From contig CAMGYJ010000004.1 of the NCBI GenBank assembly GCA_946122785.1, positions 55,312,679-55,376,678 on the forward strand: 64,000 nucleotides of DNA, given 5' to 3'. Shown piece by piece: positions 42,530 through 54,559 of the stretch. The position numbers were made by a program, and so were the translations under genes. The notes beneath the pieces were generated by a model, which saw only the letters and a list, made by a program, of their open reading frames with translations, was not told the origin of the DNA and searched no databases. The stretch's first letter is position 1; the number at the start of each line of letters is the position of its first letter. Origin of the DNA: Linum tenue (Eukaryota > Streptophyta > Magnoliopsida > Malpighiales > Linaceae).

Positions 42530-43605
42530 ATGATGACCCAATTCTTGTAACAATCCTCCCCCCTTAGCACAACCTTGCCCTCAATATTGGTCTTCATCGT
42601 GGATGAATTGACATTCCTCGTCCTCGGTGCATGGCTCAATTATGAGTAGCACGTTCTTATTGGCACAACGATGGCCAATCGTGAATCGGTCTTCGCAGTG
42701 GAAATAGAGCCCTTAAGCTTGACGATGTGATACTTCCTCCGGTGAAATTCTCCGTGCATTAGGGACACGTGGGGGTGGTGCTCGAGATTATGTCGGTGCC
42801 ACCTCGGTCATCGTCTCCTCCGACGCTCGTGGCAGATTTCGTGGCATCCCACGATGCTTCCCCAACTCCTCGTTCTTCACCCTGGCGGGTCAGATCGCCT
42901 CTCTCACGGTCTCCGGTTTGAACATGCGGATTGAGTCGGAGATTTTTTGATTTGAGCCCACCAATGAATGAGCCCACTAACACTTCCTCGGTCAAGCCAT
43001 AACATTGATTGTCCAATCTCTCAAAAGCTAAGAGATAATCGCTTAAGGACCTTGTTTGCTTGATCTTAGCGAGAGCTTCATGACTCGAAGTGCTCTCCGC
43101 CGGACCAAACCTAGCCCATAACTCTTGGCGGAATCGGACCCAATTCATCGCCATCCCAGTTATAATGTATGTGTGCTCCATCCATTGCCATTGCCACCAC
43201 TGGTTGGCATCTTCCTCCAAATGATAAGATGCGAGTAGCACCTTATGCTCCTCTAGCGTCTCCTGGAATTTCAAAAATTGTTCCACCCGCGCGAACCAAC
43301 CGGACGAGTCCTCGCCTCCATTTTACTTCGGAAATTCCAATTGAGCTAGTTTCTGACGAAATGGCCCAAATTGATCGTCGGTCCGACCATAACTGAACCT
43401 GTGTGGCGGTGAAGGTTCACCAGGCCCGCTCTTCCTCTCGACCTGGTGGCCACGGCCCACTCCCGCCCAAGCCAGCCCCACTGTCCGGCCTGCCCGGCCA
43501 TCCTGGCCCGCCTGGGCCTCCTGCCTTATCTGGCCCACACGGCCAATCCATCTCGCTTGAGCCTCCCGATCCGCCTGGTCCTCCTGGCCCACCTGTCGCA
43601 ATCGG
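42530..43605 (-). pseudogene. Ty3/gypsy-type gag remnant
   Basis: On the minus strand the deduced protein has the retrotransposon gag core: VEQFLKFQETLEEHKVL, YHLEEDANQWWQW, FRQELWARFGP, ALAKIKQTRSLSDYLLAFERL and VGSFIGGLK. A Pro/Gly/Gln-rich stretch precedes it (43323-43601), separated by an in-frame TAA after LEFPK. After the core, the frame runs into unrelated Arg/Gly-rich sequence. No reverse transcriptase or integrase lies nearby, so only a dead gag piece remains. Phrases near 42545-42600 (complement GAGGGCAAGGTTGTGCTAAG) look like the tail of the same element class. Confidence 0.75.
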
Positions 43606-43689
43606 TCCAGCTCCGTGGCCCCATCTTCCGTTCAACCCACTCGCTCCATCGACGAAGCCCGTGCACGGAGCCTAGACAACCCCGCCCGC

Positions 43690-45015
43690 TCCTTGAACTG
43701 CAATTGGGTTGGTGGTGGACCACGGTCCTGGTGCGGCCCTGCCCAATCCCATCATTCTTCAATTTCTTTTATGTTTCTTCTTCTCTCATTTATGGAGTAG
43801 TCCTATAAGTTACTAGGGGTTCTAAACCCCAAACCCTAGTTTTAGGGTTTATTATGTATGTATGAATATTTTAGGGTTTGAATGAATGAATAGGTTTATC
43901 TAGTTGATTATATTGCTATTCTATCCTTGATTGTGTTTGGGTAAGTCACCCTAATCTTCTTTATTAGCCTACTTTATGCTTCTACGCTGGGTATGGAGTT
44001 CTAGGGTTAGACGGGTATGCGCCATCAAGCAAATCGAGATAAATGTATGAATAGGGACCTATGATGGTCGAGGTGACCGAACCCCTACCGTAGGTTAGCC
44101 TTCCTAGATAGAATCCGTGATGTGGATAGTGGATAGTGTCCATTGAAATGAGCCATGAGCTTAGTGCCCCAAATATGATAGCCTAGATCGAGGTGACTAT
44201 ATATGGGTTTAAAGGAGGTGTACTCGGAGGTGTGTGGATAACCAAGAAAGCCCACGGAAAAGAGCTCACTCACCACGTTCGATAACTCTAAGTATTTATG
44301 CATGCATAGTAACCCTACGCTAGGAGGAGGATTAGTTCCCCGAAGTACCTACTTTTAGCTTTGATCAATCTCTAGTCTAGTTATCTCCTCAAGTCCTCCA
44401 CTCAAACCTCCAAAATCAATTAACCAATTAGCAACAAGGTGGGAAGTAGGCTAGGGTACCGGGACCCAAGTAAAATACGACATTGATCACCACTATACGA
44501 CAATGCCATCTAAAGTTGAACTTGGCTTAGGATGGGGCAGTTGTTTACACGTGCTAACCATTGACAATAATATGCACGGATTGAACCGATTAGTAACGCT
44601 TAGCGGCGGCTACCACCATCATAGGGCTGTTGTGGGTTTTCTTGTAGGTTTTTGTTGAAATTTCTCCAGTGGACTCCTCATGGGCTTCTGTGAAACTTCT
44701 TGAAGGCTTTCCCTTGATTTGGCTCAAATTAATGGACGAGACACCCTGATCTTGATAGTAATTGTCCCTCTTGATCCTCCAATTTGATCCATTCATTGAT
44801 CCAAGTAATCCTAGAATGTGTTTGACCTTGAAAACACAAAAGAATACAAAAAGGCATAAAATGATACAAAACACATCCTAAGTCTATTAAAAGCAAATTG
44901 GGCATGTAGTCATGATTTCTACCTATAACATGACATAATGTAATAAAGATGCATTGATAGAAGGTCAAAATGTATAAAATATAGGAGTGCTGAATACTAT
45001 TATTCAATTGTAATC
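43690..45015. other. Unassigned sequence, possibly LTR-retrotransposon non-coding DNA
   Basis: Base composition is less AT-biased than flanking DNA and frames are short and unrecognised. Its position next to the gag relic suggests leader or LTR sequence of the same element, but no paired LTRs were found. Confidence 0.3.
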
Positions 45016-45019
45016 AAAC

Positions 45020-46165
45020 CTAACATCTTGTGATGAACACCTTTAAATCGTGACAAATTTGTCAGATTACTATGACAAAATGTTTTTTCATATTAGTTTG
45101 TAGTTTCTAATAAACTTGGTTTGTCACCTTCTCGGTTACGATTTAATGACATCAGTCCAAATTTTTTTCATGTTAGACCTACGACGATGTTGCTATTACG
45201 ACGAACATTGTGGCAAACATATGTTGTCAAATTATATGTAAAATGACAACTTTATGATGTATTATGACAAAATTGTTGTGTCATAATAGCTCCAATTTGT
45301 TGTTATGCGCCATTAGTTCACACCCTCTTCAATCTCAACTAGGGTTTGTAGTACTACATAATAGGAGGTTTTGTATTATAACCTAACATGGAATATATGT
45401 ATGTTGGTCATAAGAAGTATAACTTTTTACAACTAATAGTTTTCAGTGTAAAAACACTATAAAAAAAGCACGCACTTTATATAACATGAGAGTGGACCTG
45501 GTCAGTAATCTGATTGGTTACCAATCATGCATAACTTTTTACCAATTTAATTTCATAGGCTATATTAATTTCATTTGCATTATAAAATCATAATAATCAG
45601 GCTCTTCAAAATTAAATTCACTTTAAAATATTTTGGAATAAAAGACCAATACATATATCATCACTCTTTACCATGGTGGCATAACTTGACAATATATAAG
45701 ATTATATCATGGTGGTATGAAAGTGTACTATGATGGTATGAGTATACTAATCACATTTCATGATCACAATATACCAAAGTGGTATATTTGGTCCTGAAAT
45801 CCCCCCTCCCCCACATAAATTCATACATCATAATGAACATGTTCCTTTTGTGAAATTTTTTTTAGTTTTTTGCGTTAAAACGAAGGTGGATAGGAGTGGT
45901 ACCAGTGTGGTAATCAGTGATAATTGGTGGTGGTACAAAACCAAGTTCAGTGCTCTATGTTGGTGCATGCTCACAATAGTGGGATTCCCCCAGTTGGAAG
46001 GCCACTAGAATTTATGTTTATCCTAAATAGTTTTTCTTTGATAACATAAAGTTACAAGGAATAGACAGACTGTGGACCAATAAGTGTTATATATACATAT
46101 TCTTCTGGCATTCTTTTTGGGCGGTGTTGAATGTCATTCCTGCCACCTTACACATTACATGCACT
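45020..46165. other. Intergenic DNA upstream of the polygalacturonase gene
   Basis: The first 300 bases repeat TGACAAA/GTGACAAA phrases that suggest an old MITE. Around 45660-45780 the phrase ACCATGGTGGTAT and its variants recur. No gene is seen. Confidence 0.4.
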
Positions 46166-46171
46166 ACTGTC

Positions 46172-46179
46172 TATATAAG
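46172..46179 (+). promoter_or_regulatory. Candidate TATA box of the polygalacturonase gene
   Basis: TATATAAG lies 49 bases before the chosen ATG (46228), leaving room for a short leader. A second TATATATA-like stretch lies near 46088. Confidence 0.5.
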
Positions 46180-46227
46180 ATAAATATTCTCAGTTCGATC
46201 TCCTCCAAGACATAGTTGTATAAGATA

Positions 46228-49200
46228 ATGGAGAGGAATAGGAGAAGCTGGTCTTGGCCTTGGCCTTTGTTTTCTGTCTTTCTCATAGCACCACTCCTTT
46301 TCAGCGTCCTCCCCACAACTTCAGTTGAGGCAAGAAAGCACCACCACAGCTACAAGAAAACCCATAACAGGCCTCACAGTAACAAACACTCCAACCACAG
46401 AAAAGGAAGTGACAGTGGAGGCTTCAATCCGCCTGCAGACTCAACAACGGATTCCACCACTTACAACGTTGTGTCCTTTGGTGCTAGAGGTGATGGTGTT
46501 ACTGATGATTCCCAGGTACGTGTAATTAATGAATTTGAATGCGACAGAACATGGCTTCTACGGTGTACTCACAAAAATTCGCGTCGTCCTATATGTATTT
46601 CCCCCAAAAAGCAGTCGCTTGTGGGTGCATGGAAAGCTGCTTGCCAGCTCCCTGGGGCTACAGTGAAGATCCCATCAGGGTTCAGGTTTCTGATGAGTCC
46701 CGTAAATCTGCAAGGTCCGTGCAATGGTCAGCTCACTCTTCAAATAGATGGAACTCTGCTTGCTCCTTCGAGAGTTGGGGATTGGCCGAAATCAAGCCTG
46801 TTCCAATGGCTCAACTTCAAATGGGTCCAGAATTTCACCATTCAAGGCAGTGGAACGGTTGACGGACAAGGCTCCCAGTGGTGGACTCCTTCCTCGCTCT
46901 ACTACGTTCAGGTCTCAGCTTCTCATCTCGCTTAAAACACCTACTTGTTGAGCACACTTCTACTGTGCTATATAGCATTGGTGCTTTAATGTACAACTTA
47001 AAGTTATACCATAACATTAAATGTATAAGTTTAGGTTGTACCATAAAGCAATTTGTATCGTTATGTTATGGTACAACTTTACAACTTGAAGTTGTACCAT
47101 CACATAAAAGTAAAAGTTCAAGTTGTACTATAAAATAATTTGTACCAAAAAGTATAGGTACAATCTGAAGTTGTACCATAAAGACAAAAATCTATAGCAC
47201 CAATACTATACAGCGTTGTAAAATTTCTCCTACTTGTTGGTCAAATTTTCATAACTTAAACAACTTTAATTTGTTTCGTCTGTCTGTCGTTGATTTCCAC
47301 AGAAGATGTCCAAATATATTCCAGACGTGAAACCAACGGTAAGGGGGATTTTTCTGGGCCTCAACAGATTAGACATATGGTGCAGTACCGAAGCAACGTT
47401 AACTAAAATTGCACCAATTTTTGTGTTCCTTCTTTGGTATGTATATATAGGCTTTGAGATTCTATTCCAGCCATGGCGTGACGGTGCGCGACATCAGGAT
47501 CGTGAACAGCCCTCAGTGCCATCTGAAATTCGATTACTCTGGTGGGATCAAAGTTGACAACATCACTATCTCTTCCCCAGAAAACAGCCCAAACACCGAT
47601 GGGATTCACCTTCAGAGCACACGAGATGTGGAAATTCACCATTCCAACATTGGATGTGGTAAGTCGCTCGTCATGATGTAATTGGTGGCACTAAGCCGAT
47701 TCCTGCATTCGGTTAGGCCGTAGATGGTGGTGGGCTGCACGTTGGCAACTTCCAGACCTAACAGAAAATAAAAGAAAAAGAACAAATATGTGTTGGTTGG
47801 TTCATATATATATAACTGTCACTAATAAACTAACTTTTGAGACAAGCATGCATGAACAAAAAGCAACACCAAAAAGAAACATTTGCTTTTTTATTCTATT
47901 TATTTGTCCTAGCTTACATAAAGTTGAAGTCTAACAGGTTACTTAGCATTTTTGAAGTCTAGTTTGAGATTCCTCCTTCACTTTTGTGAATGTTTACAGG
48001 CGATGACTGTGTTTCCATTCAAAGTGGCTGCTCCAATGTCCACCTTCACCACATCAATTGCAGCCCAGGGCATGGGATAAGGTAAACCAAACCCTATAAA
48101 GCTATATACTATTCCATGCCTGTAACTAGGGATGGCAATTTACCCACCCATGGGTAATTTTGCCCAAACCCAAGTAGACCCATTTATTATGGGTAGGGTT
48201 TGGGTGATGTGTGTATGGGTTTGGGGTTTGTATATGGGTTTGGGTTAGATATGGATATTATCTAAATGGGTATGGGTTGGATATGGATATCCATTTACTT
48301 GAGGGTGTTTTAACTACACATGCAAAAATTGGACCTATTTGTAAAACTTGAAAAGTTTAGGTACCAAATTGTAAGACCAAAAAAATTTAGGTATCCAAAC
48401 GTAATTTTCCATCGATATTTTGAGGACTTATATGCAAAAAAAATTAAATTTAGGTACTGAATATGCATATCTATTAAGTTTAGGTACCAAAACTGTAATT
48501 TGTATTTGGGCATGGGTACAAACCCAAATCCATTTGTTATAAACCCAACCCAACCCAAAGTAAATGGGTATGGGTACAAACCCATCAAACTTTACCCATA
48601 TCCATATATTTGGATTTCATACCCAACCCAATTGAGTTGGATAGTAAAATACCCATGGGTATGGGCATAATTGCCATCCCCACCTGTAACTAGCTAAAAA
48701 CATAAATTTATATATATTTTTCACTTGTACCCAATGCCGTCAAAATCACGCTTTAAATTTTTTAGGTCATCGAAACGCTTCTATACGTAGAATCGTGATT
48801 TTCCCCTTACAAATGTAGTCAAAATCTACGCTTTAAAACCTTAAAAACTTACGGTTTTACGCTTCTAGGGCCACCCAATCTGCTTCTAGGCAGAATCGCG
48901 CGCTTTTGACTGCATTGCTTGTACCTACAAATATATATATTGGTGGAATATCTGGGTTTGACGGAGTTCAGCTTTCGTAGTGTTGGGAGTCTAGGGAAGG
49001 ACAAAACCGCGGCTTGCGTCTCCAACATCGTTGTTGATAATATCTCACTCCGTAACACTCTTGCCGGTGTCAGGATCAAGACATGGCAGGTAACATCCCA
49101 TTCACATTAATTTTTTCCCTTCAAATTTATGAATGCATTCCCCGTCTTTTTAATCGTCATTTTAAACAAGTGCCGCGATTCGTATTAAAAAATGATGATG

Positions 49201-49628
49201 ACAATCATGAATACATATGTTAACAGGGTGGTGTTGGGTCGGTGAAAAATGTGAGCTTCACAAACATTCAGGTGTCGGATGTGAAGTACCCAATAATCAT
49301 CGACCAGTTTTACTGCGACAAGCATCGCTGCGAGAACCAGACGGCAGCAGTGGCGATATCGGGCGTGAAATACGACCAGATCTACGGGACGTACACAGCG
49401 CAGCCAATCCGTCTAGCCTGCAGCACAACGGTGCCGTGCGTGGATGTTGATGTTGCCGATATCCAGCTGAAGCCATCCATCGCAGGAATTCCATCATCGG
49501 CTAGTCTGTGTTGGAACTCGTATGGGAAATCCCAAGCTCCTCTGCTGCCTTCCAGCATTGACGGCTGCTTGAGACGGGACACTGCGTATGTGAAAAGAGT
49601 TGCGAGGTCACATGAACATGTCTGTTAA
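46228..49628 (+). CDS. Polygalacturonase (glycoside hydrolase family 28)
   Basis: It hydrolyses alpha-1,4 galacturonan of cell-wall pectin. Exons 46228-46515, 46615-46911, 47303-47338, 47451-47658, 48000-48081, 48981-49089 and 49227-49628 give 1422 nt, 473 aa, with consistent phases. A hydrophobic signal peptide (about residues 8-30, PLFSVFLIAPLLFSVL) is followed by a His/Lys-rich spacer and then the beta-helix domain (YNVVSFGARGDGVTDD). All four catalytic motifs are present: NTD (255-257), GDD (277-279), GHG (300-302) and RIK (335-337). Secretion to the wall is inferred. The ATG at 46228 is used; the upstream in-frame TTG at 46216 is not a start. It resembles the At1g48100 group of PGX-type enzymes. 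Introns 2 and 5 carry transposon insertions. Confidence 0.94.
46967..47214. mobile_element. MITE in polygalacturonase intron 2
   Basis: Inverted ends GCTATATAGCATTGGTGCT (46967-46985) and AGCACCAATACTATACAGC (47196-47214) match at 17 of 19 positions. The interior repeats AAGTTGTACCATA/TAAAGTTATACC on both arms. No clear target duplication. Confidence 0.65.
48127..48682. mobile_element. Non-autonomous hAT element in polygalacturonase intron 5, family B2
   Basis: TAGGGATGGCAATT and AATTGCCATCCCCA are the ends; the perfect 8-bp duplication CCTGTAAC lies at 48119-48126 and 48683-48690. Arms iterate ATGGGTTTGGGTAT/ACCCAACCC. The core phrase TTTAGGTACCAAA...GTAATTT is shared with the element at 11408. 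Confidence 0.92.
48732..48917. mobile_element. Short hAT-type MITE in polygalacturonase intron 5
   Basis: The 186-bp element starts CAATGCCGTCAAAATC and ends GCGCTTTTGACTGCATTG. A perfect 8-bp duplication CTTGTACC lies at 48724-48731 and 48918-48925. It sits 41 bases beyond the previous element's duplication, so two independent insertions occupy one intron. Confidence 0.85.
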
Positions 49629-50510
49629 TATAGGTCATGTAATAATAACTAAGACGCCTTCATTTCGTTTTTTTTTAACAGTGAGCAGGCTCAAGTTGTT
49701 TGTAATAACCTCTTTCTTTTTTGGGGGGTTTTTTTTTTTTTGTGAAATATAACAAAGCTTTTTTTTCTTCTTCTTCCCATACGGATGTGCATTTTTCGTT
49801 AATACTTACTGAATCTTGAGTAAATAATTTAGTTAGAAGTAAAATAGTTTATTAAAATTTTCAGAAAAGGTATATACATAAATTTTTTACGTAGTATCTT
49901 GATCATTAATTACCAATAACACAAGTCATCCATCTGTTTAATTAATACACAATAAATAATTATCTGTTCAAAAAAAAATTGCACAGAATGAATGAGTTCA
50001 TCGTACGTGATCTAGAAGCGAATGTTTAGAACAAAAAAAAAGAATACCACCATTGTGTGAGGGTTGTATGTTTGTATGAGTGATCGTATGATGAATAAAG
50101 CCTACCATTTATAAAAAAATAAATTTCTCCAAAATAGAGACATTATACATGATCTAATATTTTCTTACAATTTACAAAAACAAATCACGTTGCATAAAAT
50201 TTTGACTCTTCAACTATTATAAATCACTGGTTGTGGCCTTGTAGGCGGTGGTATTTGATTTAGATAAAATTATTAAAGGGTTCATAGCGCCTGCGCCGCC
50301 CAAAGTTTCTCATCTCGTAATTTCGTTCCACTCATATGATTGTTGTTTATTTCAGGGCGAGGATGGAGAGGAGACAAACAAATTGGATTCGTTAAAAGAT
50401 AAAACTGTTGAGCGTGGGGCGGTACCGAAAGACTAGAGGATTAATTATTCAGCCTGATCGTGTATTCTTTTTTGTTCCACTCTGTCACCCTCACCCACAC
50501 CACACACGAC
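49629..50510. other. Polygalacturonase 3' flank; one possible gene fragment
   Basis: The first part is AT-rich 3' flank. Near 50248-50435 a frame (IIKGFIAPAPPK, then GEDGEETNKLDSLKDK after a plausible GT...CAG intron at about 50305-50353) looks exon-like and ends with TAG, but it is not recognised. Confidence 0.3.
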
Positions 50511-50595
50511 TAGGGTTAGGCAATGGGTTGGTTAATACAATATCATATTGGACCGAATCGATATTGGGATCGGGCCATACCGAATCAAATATAAT

Positions 50596-51146
50596 TAGAG
50601 ATGGCAATGGGTCGGGTCGGGTCGTGGACGGATAGTGCATGTCTGTTACCTATCCAAAATAGTTCGGGTTTTACCCATACCCACATGTGGAACCGGTAGA
50701 AAATTAAAACCACTCCCATACCCGTTCGGGTTTCGGGTATCCACGGTTATCCATGAGTAATGATTTCTCTTAATAACTCTAACCAATATGTTAACTTTCA
50801 CACGTATTCTCACATTACGTAAGAAGAAAAGTATGACAATAATTCACTAGAATGAAGAAAATTAATTAAAACAACACAATTTCATGAAAATATTGTATTT
50901 ATATGCTAAATATAAAATATGTTAGAGAAAAGTAATGATTATTTCTAGACAAAATACGTATGTATGTGTATAATCGGGCGGGTTCGGGTTGGATAGTGAG
51001 AAACTCATGCCCACCCATTACCTGCAATATTCGGGTTCGGGTTTTACCCGTACCCACTAAATGTCCTTCGGGTTCGGGTTTTACCCTACCCGATTAGGTC
51101 GGGTTCGGGCATATATCCACGGTTACAGATATTTTTGTCATCCCTA
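50596..51146. mobile_element. Non-autonomous hAT element, family A copy 2 (inverted)
   Basis: The 551-bp element starts TAGAGATGGCAA and ends TTTTTGTCATCCCTA, with the perfect 8-bp duplication AATATAAT at 50588-50595 and 51147-51154. It is the reverse orientation of 830-1380, with the same length, the same GGGTTCGGGT-type arms and the same AT-rich core (for example a phrase around GACAAAATACGTATGTATGTG). Confidence 0.92.
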
Positions 51147-51154
51147 AATATAAT

Positions 51155-52080
51155 ATGGTCTGATACTTGGTCCAATGAATTTTATAAATACTAAAAAAAA
51201 ATGGACCAAATTGATATTTGTACCGGACCAAAGTTGACCATAACAAACCGAATGCACTATTGATCCGGTCCTTGATCCTGAGATATCTTGTACTTTTGGA
51301 CTACAGTTCTTCTAAGGTTGGTCCGATTTGCCCCGGACCAGACCGATGCCCACCCAACTTTCCGAGGACCAATTCCCGAGCAGTAGAGTAAATGGATGAC
51401 TATTATTATTATATTGGATTTTATGTTGCTGCTAGTAAATATAATGTCTAGACTATTTATTGTAACGTGATGCTATTTAAATTCAGTTTAATAGTATTTA
51501 TTCTCTTATATTATTGCAAATTTGAGTCAAGAGATCAAAACGAACCTTACAAACTTCTCATATAGTCAAATGCAAAGCAGTCAAAATCGGTATTTTACGT
51601 AAAATTGAAAATTGGGGTAAAATCGAAATCGTAAAATCGAATTGTAAGATCGTAGGATTTTAAGTTCCATATAGAAACTAACATATAATCATATTAATAA
51701 GATAAACCATTACTAACACAAAGACACATAACATTTAAAAAGATAATTCCCAAGATTAATGTTCTAAGATCATCATTTTAATTGTTATTTAATGCATAAC
51801 TCAAATAATTCACGGGGAAATGATAGAGCTCATGGGGCTTGACTCTTGTTTTTCATGTTGTGTCTAGGTAGTTTAACTCAAAGTAGTACTCCGGTCCGGT
51901 TAATTTCAACTTTGTCTGCTAATCATGATTTAAAACTAAGAATATATGAACTCCAATCGAATAATTAATGCTAGTGGCTTGGTAAAAATATATTCATTAA
52001 TCAATTAATTAGTTAATAATTATATTAATTCTTCCGCACGTACAATATCAATGCATCAATAGATATCAGAGTTCGGTTTT
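51155..52080. other. Intergenic DNA with old element fragments
   Basis: GGTCCGG/CCGGACC phrases on both sides of the family A copy (50530-50590 and 51190-51350) suggest the MITE inserted into an older GGACC-iterating hAT element; its own duplication was not found. 51575-51665 repeats the AAATCGTAAAATCG terminal phrase of 41256. The rest is AT-rich. Confidence 0.35.
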
Positions 52081-52083
52081 GAT

Positions 52084-52317
52084 ATGGTAAGCGTGGAAGG
52101 ACTCTCCAAGAAGGAAAAAACAGAGCAAGCAGTACAAGAGACGAGATATGCCCTCTTCCTCATTCACATCATGATGGTTATGACTGATAGCGTGATCGCT
52201 ACCACCAAGGGAATGAGTCCTACCTACGATAGGATCATTGCTACATGTGAAAAACTTGTGCCAGCAATAGCAACACCACCACCGAGCATCATCGTCGCTA
52301 CTTTCAACAATGAGTAA
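52084..52317 (+). CDS. Hypothetical small protein (77 aa)
   Basis: The frame begins with an ATG (MVSVEGLSKKEKTEQAVQE) and ends TAA before another ATG. Composition is protein-like, with a charged N-terminus and a hydrophobic middle (YALFLIHIMMVMTDSVIA). No family is recognised and no promoter or splice evidence supports it. It could be a real small gene, an exon of something larger, or chance. Confidence 0.25.
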   Translation: MVSVEGLSKKEKTEQAVQETRYALFLIHIMMVMTDSVIATTKGMSPTYDRIIATCEKLVPAIATPPPSIIVATFNNE

Positions 52318-52319
52318 AA

Positions 52320-53583
52320 TGAAGCTCGTCGCTTTCTTTGTGTTTTCCAGGCCCGTTTGTAACACTCTTCTTTTGTTTTGCGCTTTGTAACAAGAGTGGT
52401 TCGCTCCACTTAGTTGCTTTCTCTGATTTTGTTTTGTTGTTTGCTGGTTTTGGTTCAGCCCTTCTGAGCCATTACCGCGTTGAACCTCTGTTCTCCGTTT
52501 ATTTTAATGCAAGTGATCACCATTAGATAAAAGGTATTGTTTTCTATTAAATTGAACCTCGAGTTTAGGTTTAGAGAATCGGGGCCTGTGATTTATCCGT
52601 TAGAGCTTATGGTATAGTACCATACCCCAAAACTTGGTTTAACTCATGGTTAGAAGTACTTGAAATATAGTATACTCCAGGAGTACATCGATCTGACTTA
52701 GGGGCGGAGCTATGTGAGGGCTGGGGGGTTCATTTATGTAGATGACAATTGCATATTTGTAAGTTTGCATCCTATGCAATTATGAGTTGCATGCCACATT
52801 GTATTTTTATTACTAAATTTTTTATTTTTTATACTATTTAAGAAATTTATGATTTATTATTGTATTAAAAATCAATTGCAATTGCAAGTATATTGCATTG
52901 ATGTGGGTGTAATGAAAATAACTTGAAATGAATTGTATCAATTATCAACTACAAGGTGACAATAGGAAACACATATGCAATAGATCTAGCAATTGTATTG
53001 ACATGGATGGACTTGCCAAGACGACTTGATATGCTAAGATCATAGACGGTTAGCAGCATACTAACCACTCTAATCATCGTTTCTTACATTTACGTTGAAT
53101 ATGAAGGTGGAGAGTTACGAGGAGGTTTTTTAATATTTCAGAAAATTAAATTTAGTAAGAAAATTTATTTGTAAATATATCTCTCCTCACTCTGATAGAA
53201 AATTCCGACATGCGAAAACTAATACCGAGAAATTACTACTACTTAAATTACCGGCGATTTAACAATCATGTTGTACTGATGATGACAATAGTGGTTTTAT
53301 TGTTATAAGTGATTTTGATTTCTTGTAGTAATTGTATTGCTATTAATATTGATTCCGATCGAAGAAATTTAGTAAGAATCCGTAGTGAAATGATAAATTA
53401 TTACATCAAATGCAAAAACTGGTCATACAATCAGCAAAACGCTATTAGTGGTTGGATTTAGTGGGTTGTATATTTGACCAAAACAACTCTCCTTTTGTTT
53501 CAATTAACTCTTAGATTATATTCTCAATCTAATAACTAAAATAATAAACCCTTGTAGAGTTGGTACCTAATCTAATTCGTCTC
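52320..53583. other. Intergenic AT-rich DNA
   Basis: GGGGCGGAGCTATG near 52701 resembles a single hAT end without a partner. Otherwise nothing is supportable. Confidence 0.4.
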
Positions 53584-54559
53584 TTAGGGGTCGTTTGGAT
53601 GTGGAAATATTATGCAGTATTTGGACTCAATTACTGCATTATGTGGTAATTGGATTAAAAACCCACGTTTGTGAGAGCAAAAAGGATATGGAAATTGGAC
53701 CATGGAAATTGGCTTCAATTACCACATTCATGGTAATTGAGAATACTACACCTCCCCTTAGTAATTCGACATTACCACGTTTTCATTTTCTTTGTTCCAA
53801 ATGTGCCCCTTTGTCCTTCCTCTCCTTTCTTCCTTATTCCTTCCCCGATTTCTTGGAATGCGTTAGCTTGGTTACTCTTTTTTGAGTAATCATGGTGGCT
53901 ACTTAGATATTGGCCATTAAGATTAAGTGAATCCAATCTAAGGGCCCATTTTAGTAAAGGTTAAATTCGGGAGGAACCCACACGATCCATTCTCTCACTA
54001 GCGTAATTATGGGAGCGAAATCAATGAGATCTTAATTCCTTATTTCATTCTTCCCCTTTTTTTCATTTTTGCTCCACAACGCCGCTCCCAAGAAGCTCTC
54101 ATCGGTGATCAGCGCTTCCTGTTTTGTTTTCGTCATCTCCAGTCTTCATTCGGCGATCCGACGACATTTGTTTTCTCTCCAGCGCGTCGATCTTCCAACC
54201 ACAGTTCAATCGACTAACCAGCGATGATTTCTTTCTCGTTGTCGCACCGGCGAGGGTTTTGGCATCTCCCTCTCGTTTCCCAGGATTTTCCCACTCCCAC
54301 ATTCCACGGCGCACCAGTGAGGTTGTCTATCATTCACTCGAGTTTGTCTCCCTTTCGTTTCCCAGGGTTTTTGTATTGTCGCCACACCGCAAGTTCTCTC
54401 CCCGGCGCAGCGGGAGACGTTTCGGCAACTGGTTGTTTCGTTGTTGTGGGATCGGCGAGAGTTCTTCAAATCGTGTTGTAAACGTGTTGTAATAGCGCGC
54501 TTTATTGTATAGACATTGCATGTTCTTCAAATCGTATTAATCTGAGTTTTGTTTTCTGT

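Noticed and set aside
43403..43675. A collagen-like Gly-Pro-Pro protein
   Set aside because: The frame is the opposite-strand shadow of the Pro/Gly-rich N-terminal region of the gag relic; base composition explains the repeats.
46216..46227. Upstream start for the polygalacturonase
   Set aside because: The codon at 46216 is TTG; the first ATG is at 46228 and is followed directly by a good signal peptide.
54124..54492. A 122-aa gene at the left of the PIF-type element
   Set aside because: The segment is pyrimidine-rich and leader-like with competing frames on both strands; no domain is visible.
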